Below are positions 26,741 through 27,146 of a stretch of DNA of 27,146 bases, in pieces. Location: NCBI GenBank assembly GCA_051867815.1, contig JBJDZD010000134.1:1-27146 (forward strand), in the 5' to 3' direction. The first letter of the stretch is position 1; each line of letters starts with the position of its first letter. Made by a program: the position numbers and the translations under genes. This stretch comes from CAG-390 sp051867815 (GTDB lineage Bacteria > Bacillota > Clostridia > Oscillospirales > CAG-272). The notes under the pieces were generated by a model. That model saw nothing but the letters and a program-made list of their open reading frames with translations. It did not search any database and had not been told where the DNA came from.

Positions 26741-27146
26741 TTATTGTACCCACGCGGACACGGTGCCGCTGACGAGAAGGCTCGAAATTATTCCGAGCGC
26801 GATGCCTGCCCATTGAAGCCTTGTGAGCTTATCCTTAAAGATAAGGGTTGCCGCAACGAGAGTAAGAATGAGGCTTCCCGTGTTGATTATCGGGAAGAAG
26901 ACCGCAGAGGGCAACGCCCCTGCAAGGAAAAGATTCGCCACGTGCGGAACGGCAAGACACGCGCCGCAAACGCCGGCAAAAGCCGCCTGCTTCAAGCTTG
27001 GCTTGAACGTCACCTCCGCCTTTTTGCGCCGAATCAGCCAAATGGCGGTGGATGCGGCCGTCATAAACGCAAAAGCGGCAATGAGGAAAGCTACGTTCTG
27101 CGCTTTATAGGGCGAGTTCTGATGTATCTTTTGCATAACGCCGACA
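26741..27146 (-). CDS. DMT superfamily (EamA-like) transporter, C-terminal half (partial, 5' end beyond window)
   Basis: The visible 135 or so codons run off the window end with no in-frame stop upstream, so the Met near 27136 is probably internal. Four to five hydrophobic helices are visible. The last part (SAVFFPIINTGSLILTLVAATLIFKDKLTRLQWAGIALGIISSLL, helices and linker) is the typical end of an EamA repeat, where the KDKLT..QW.G motif precedes the last helix. The whole protein would be about 280 residues. Substrate cannot be told. It abuts rqcH. Confidence 0.82.
   Translation of the reverse strand, partial: VGVMQKIHQNSPYKAQNVAFLIAAFAFMTAASTAIWLIRRKKAEVTFKPSLKQAAFAGVCGACLAVPHVANLFLAGALPSAVFFPIINTGSLILTLVAATLIFKDKLTRLQWAGIALGIISSLLVSGTVSAWVQ

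Overview
This window is about 27 kb of chromosome from a low-to-mid-GC Firmicute. It is most likely an uncultured, gut-type member of the Clostridia (Oscillospirales/Christensenellales-like). The evidence is the rpoB-rpoC / rpsL-rpsG-fusA-tuf arrangement, strong Shine-Dalgarno (SD) sequences, consensus sigma-A promoters, S-box (SAM-I) and RFN (FMN) riboswitches that use intrinsic terminators, a YtvI-like sporulation membrane protein, and an S12 protein with the N-terminal insertion I associate with Ruminococcaceae/Lachnospiraceae-type Clostridia. Taxonomy is inferred from gene content only. I saw no mobile elements, CRISPR arrays, tRNA or rRNA genes.

Layout. Nearly everything is on the minus strand. 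(1) 1-4497: a SAM-I-riboswitch-controlled unit reading metK, a small membrane-anchored protein, recD2 and comF (cut by the window start). The last three genes overlap or couple, and no terminator is visible after metK. (2) 4530-5287: a single secreted protein of unknown function with its own terminator. (3) 5288-7006: an FMN riboswitch followed by ribU (riboflavin uptake) and a stop-start-coupled DUF368/PopT polyprenyl-phosphate translocase. (4) 7037-11727: the str operon rpsL-rpsG-fusA-tuf, with a consensus promoter at one end and a large palindromic terminator at the other. (5) 11815-19676: rpoB-rpoC with its own consensus promoter directly in front of rpoB; the usual rplJL is not upstream. 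(6) 19730-22188: a plus-strand AI-2E/YtvI-type membrane protein, a convergent 92-residue membrane protein, and a divergently transcribed XRE-S24 (LexA-like) repressor. (7) 22195-24491: a two-gene operon of a cytosolic transglutaminase-like protein and a BadF-type sugar kinase. (8) 24514-24940: rpsT. (9) 24980 to the window end: rqcH (ribosome quality control) directly after the C-terminal half of a DMT/EamA transporter.

Most of the window is ordinary housekeeping sequence, so the interesting signals are regulatory or residue-level. They include ribU-popT behind one FMN riboswitch whose hairpin acts as both terminator and SD block, and an SD-sequestering hairpin between metK and the next gene. 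S12 carries arginine at the classical streptomycin-resistance position K88. The S24 repressor has exact LexA-like cleavage geometry and faces a small membrane protein across three TCGGAA repeats. The transglutaminase-BadF kinase pair is of unknown function. Several gene starts were moved from the longest open frame to an SD-supported codon: recD2, ribU, rpsG (GTG), rpoB, rpsT (TTG), the YtvI-like gene and the 92-residue protein.
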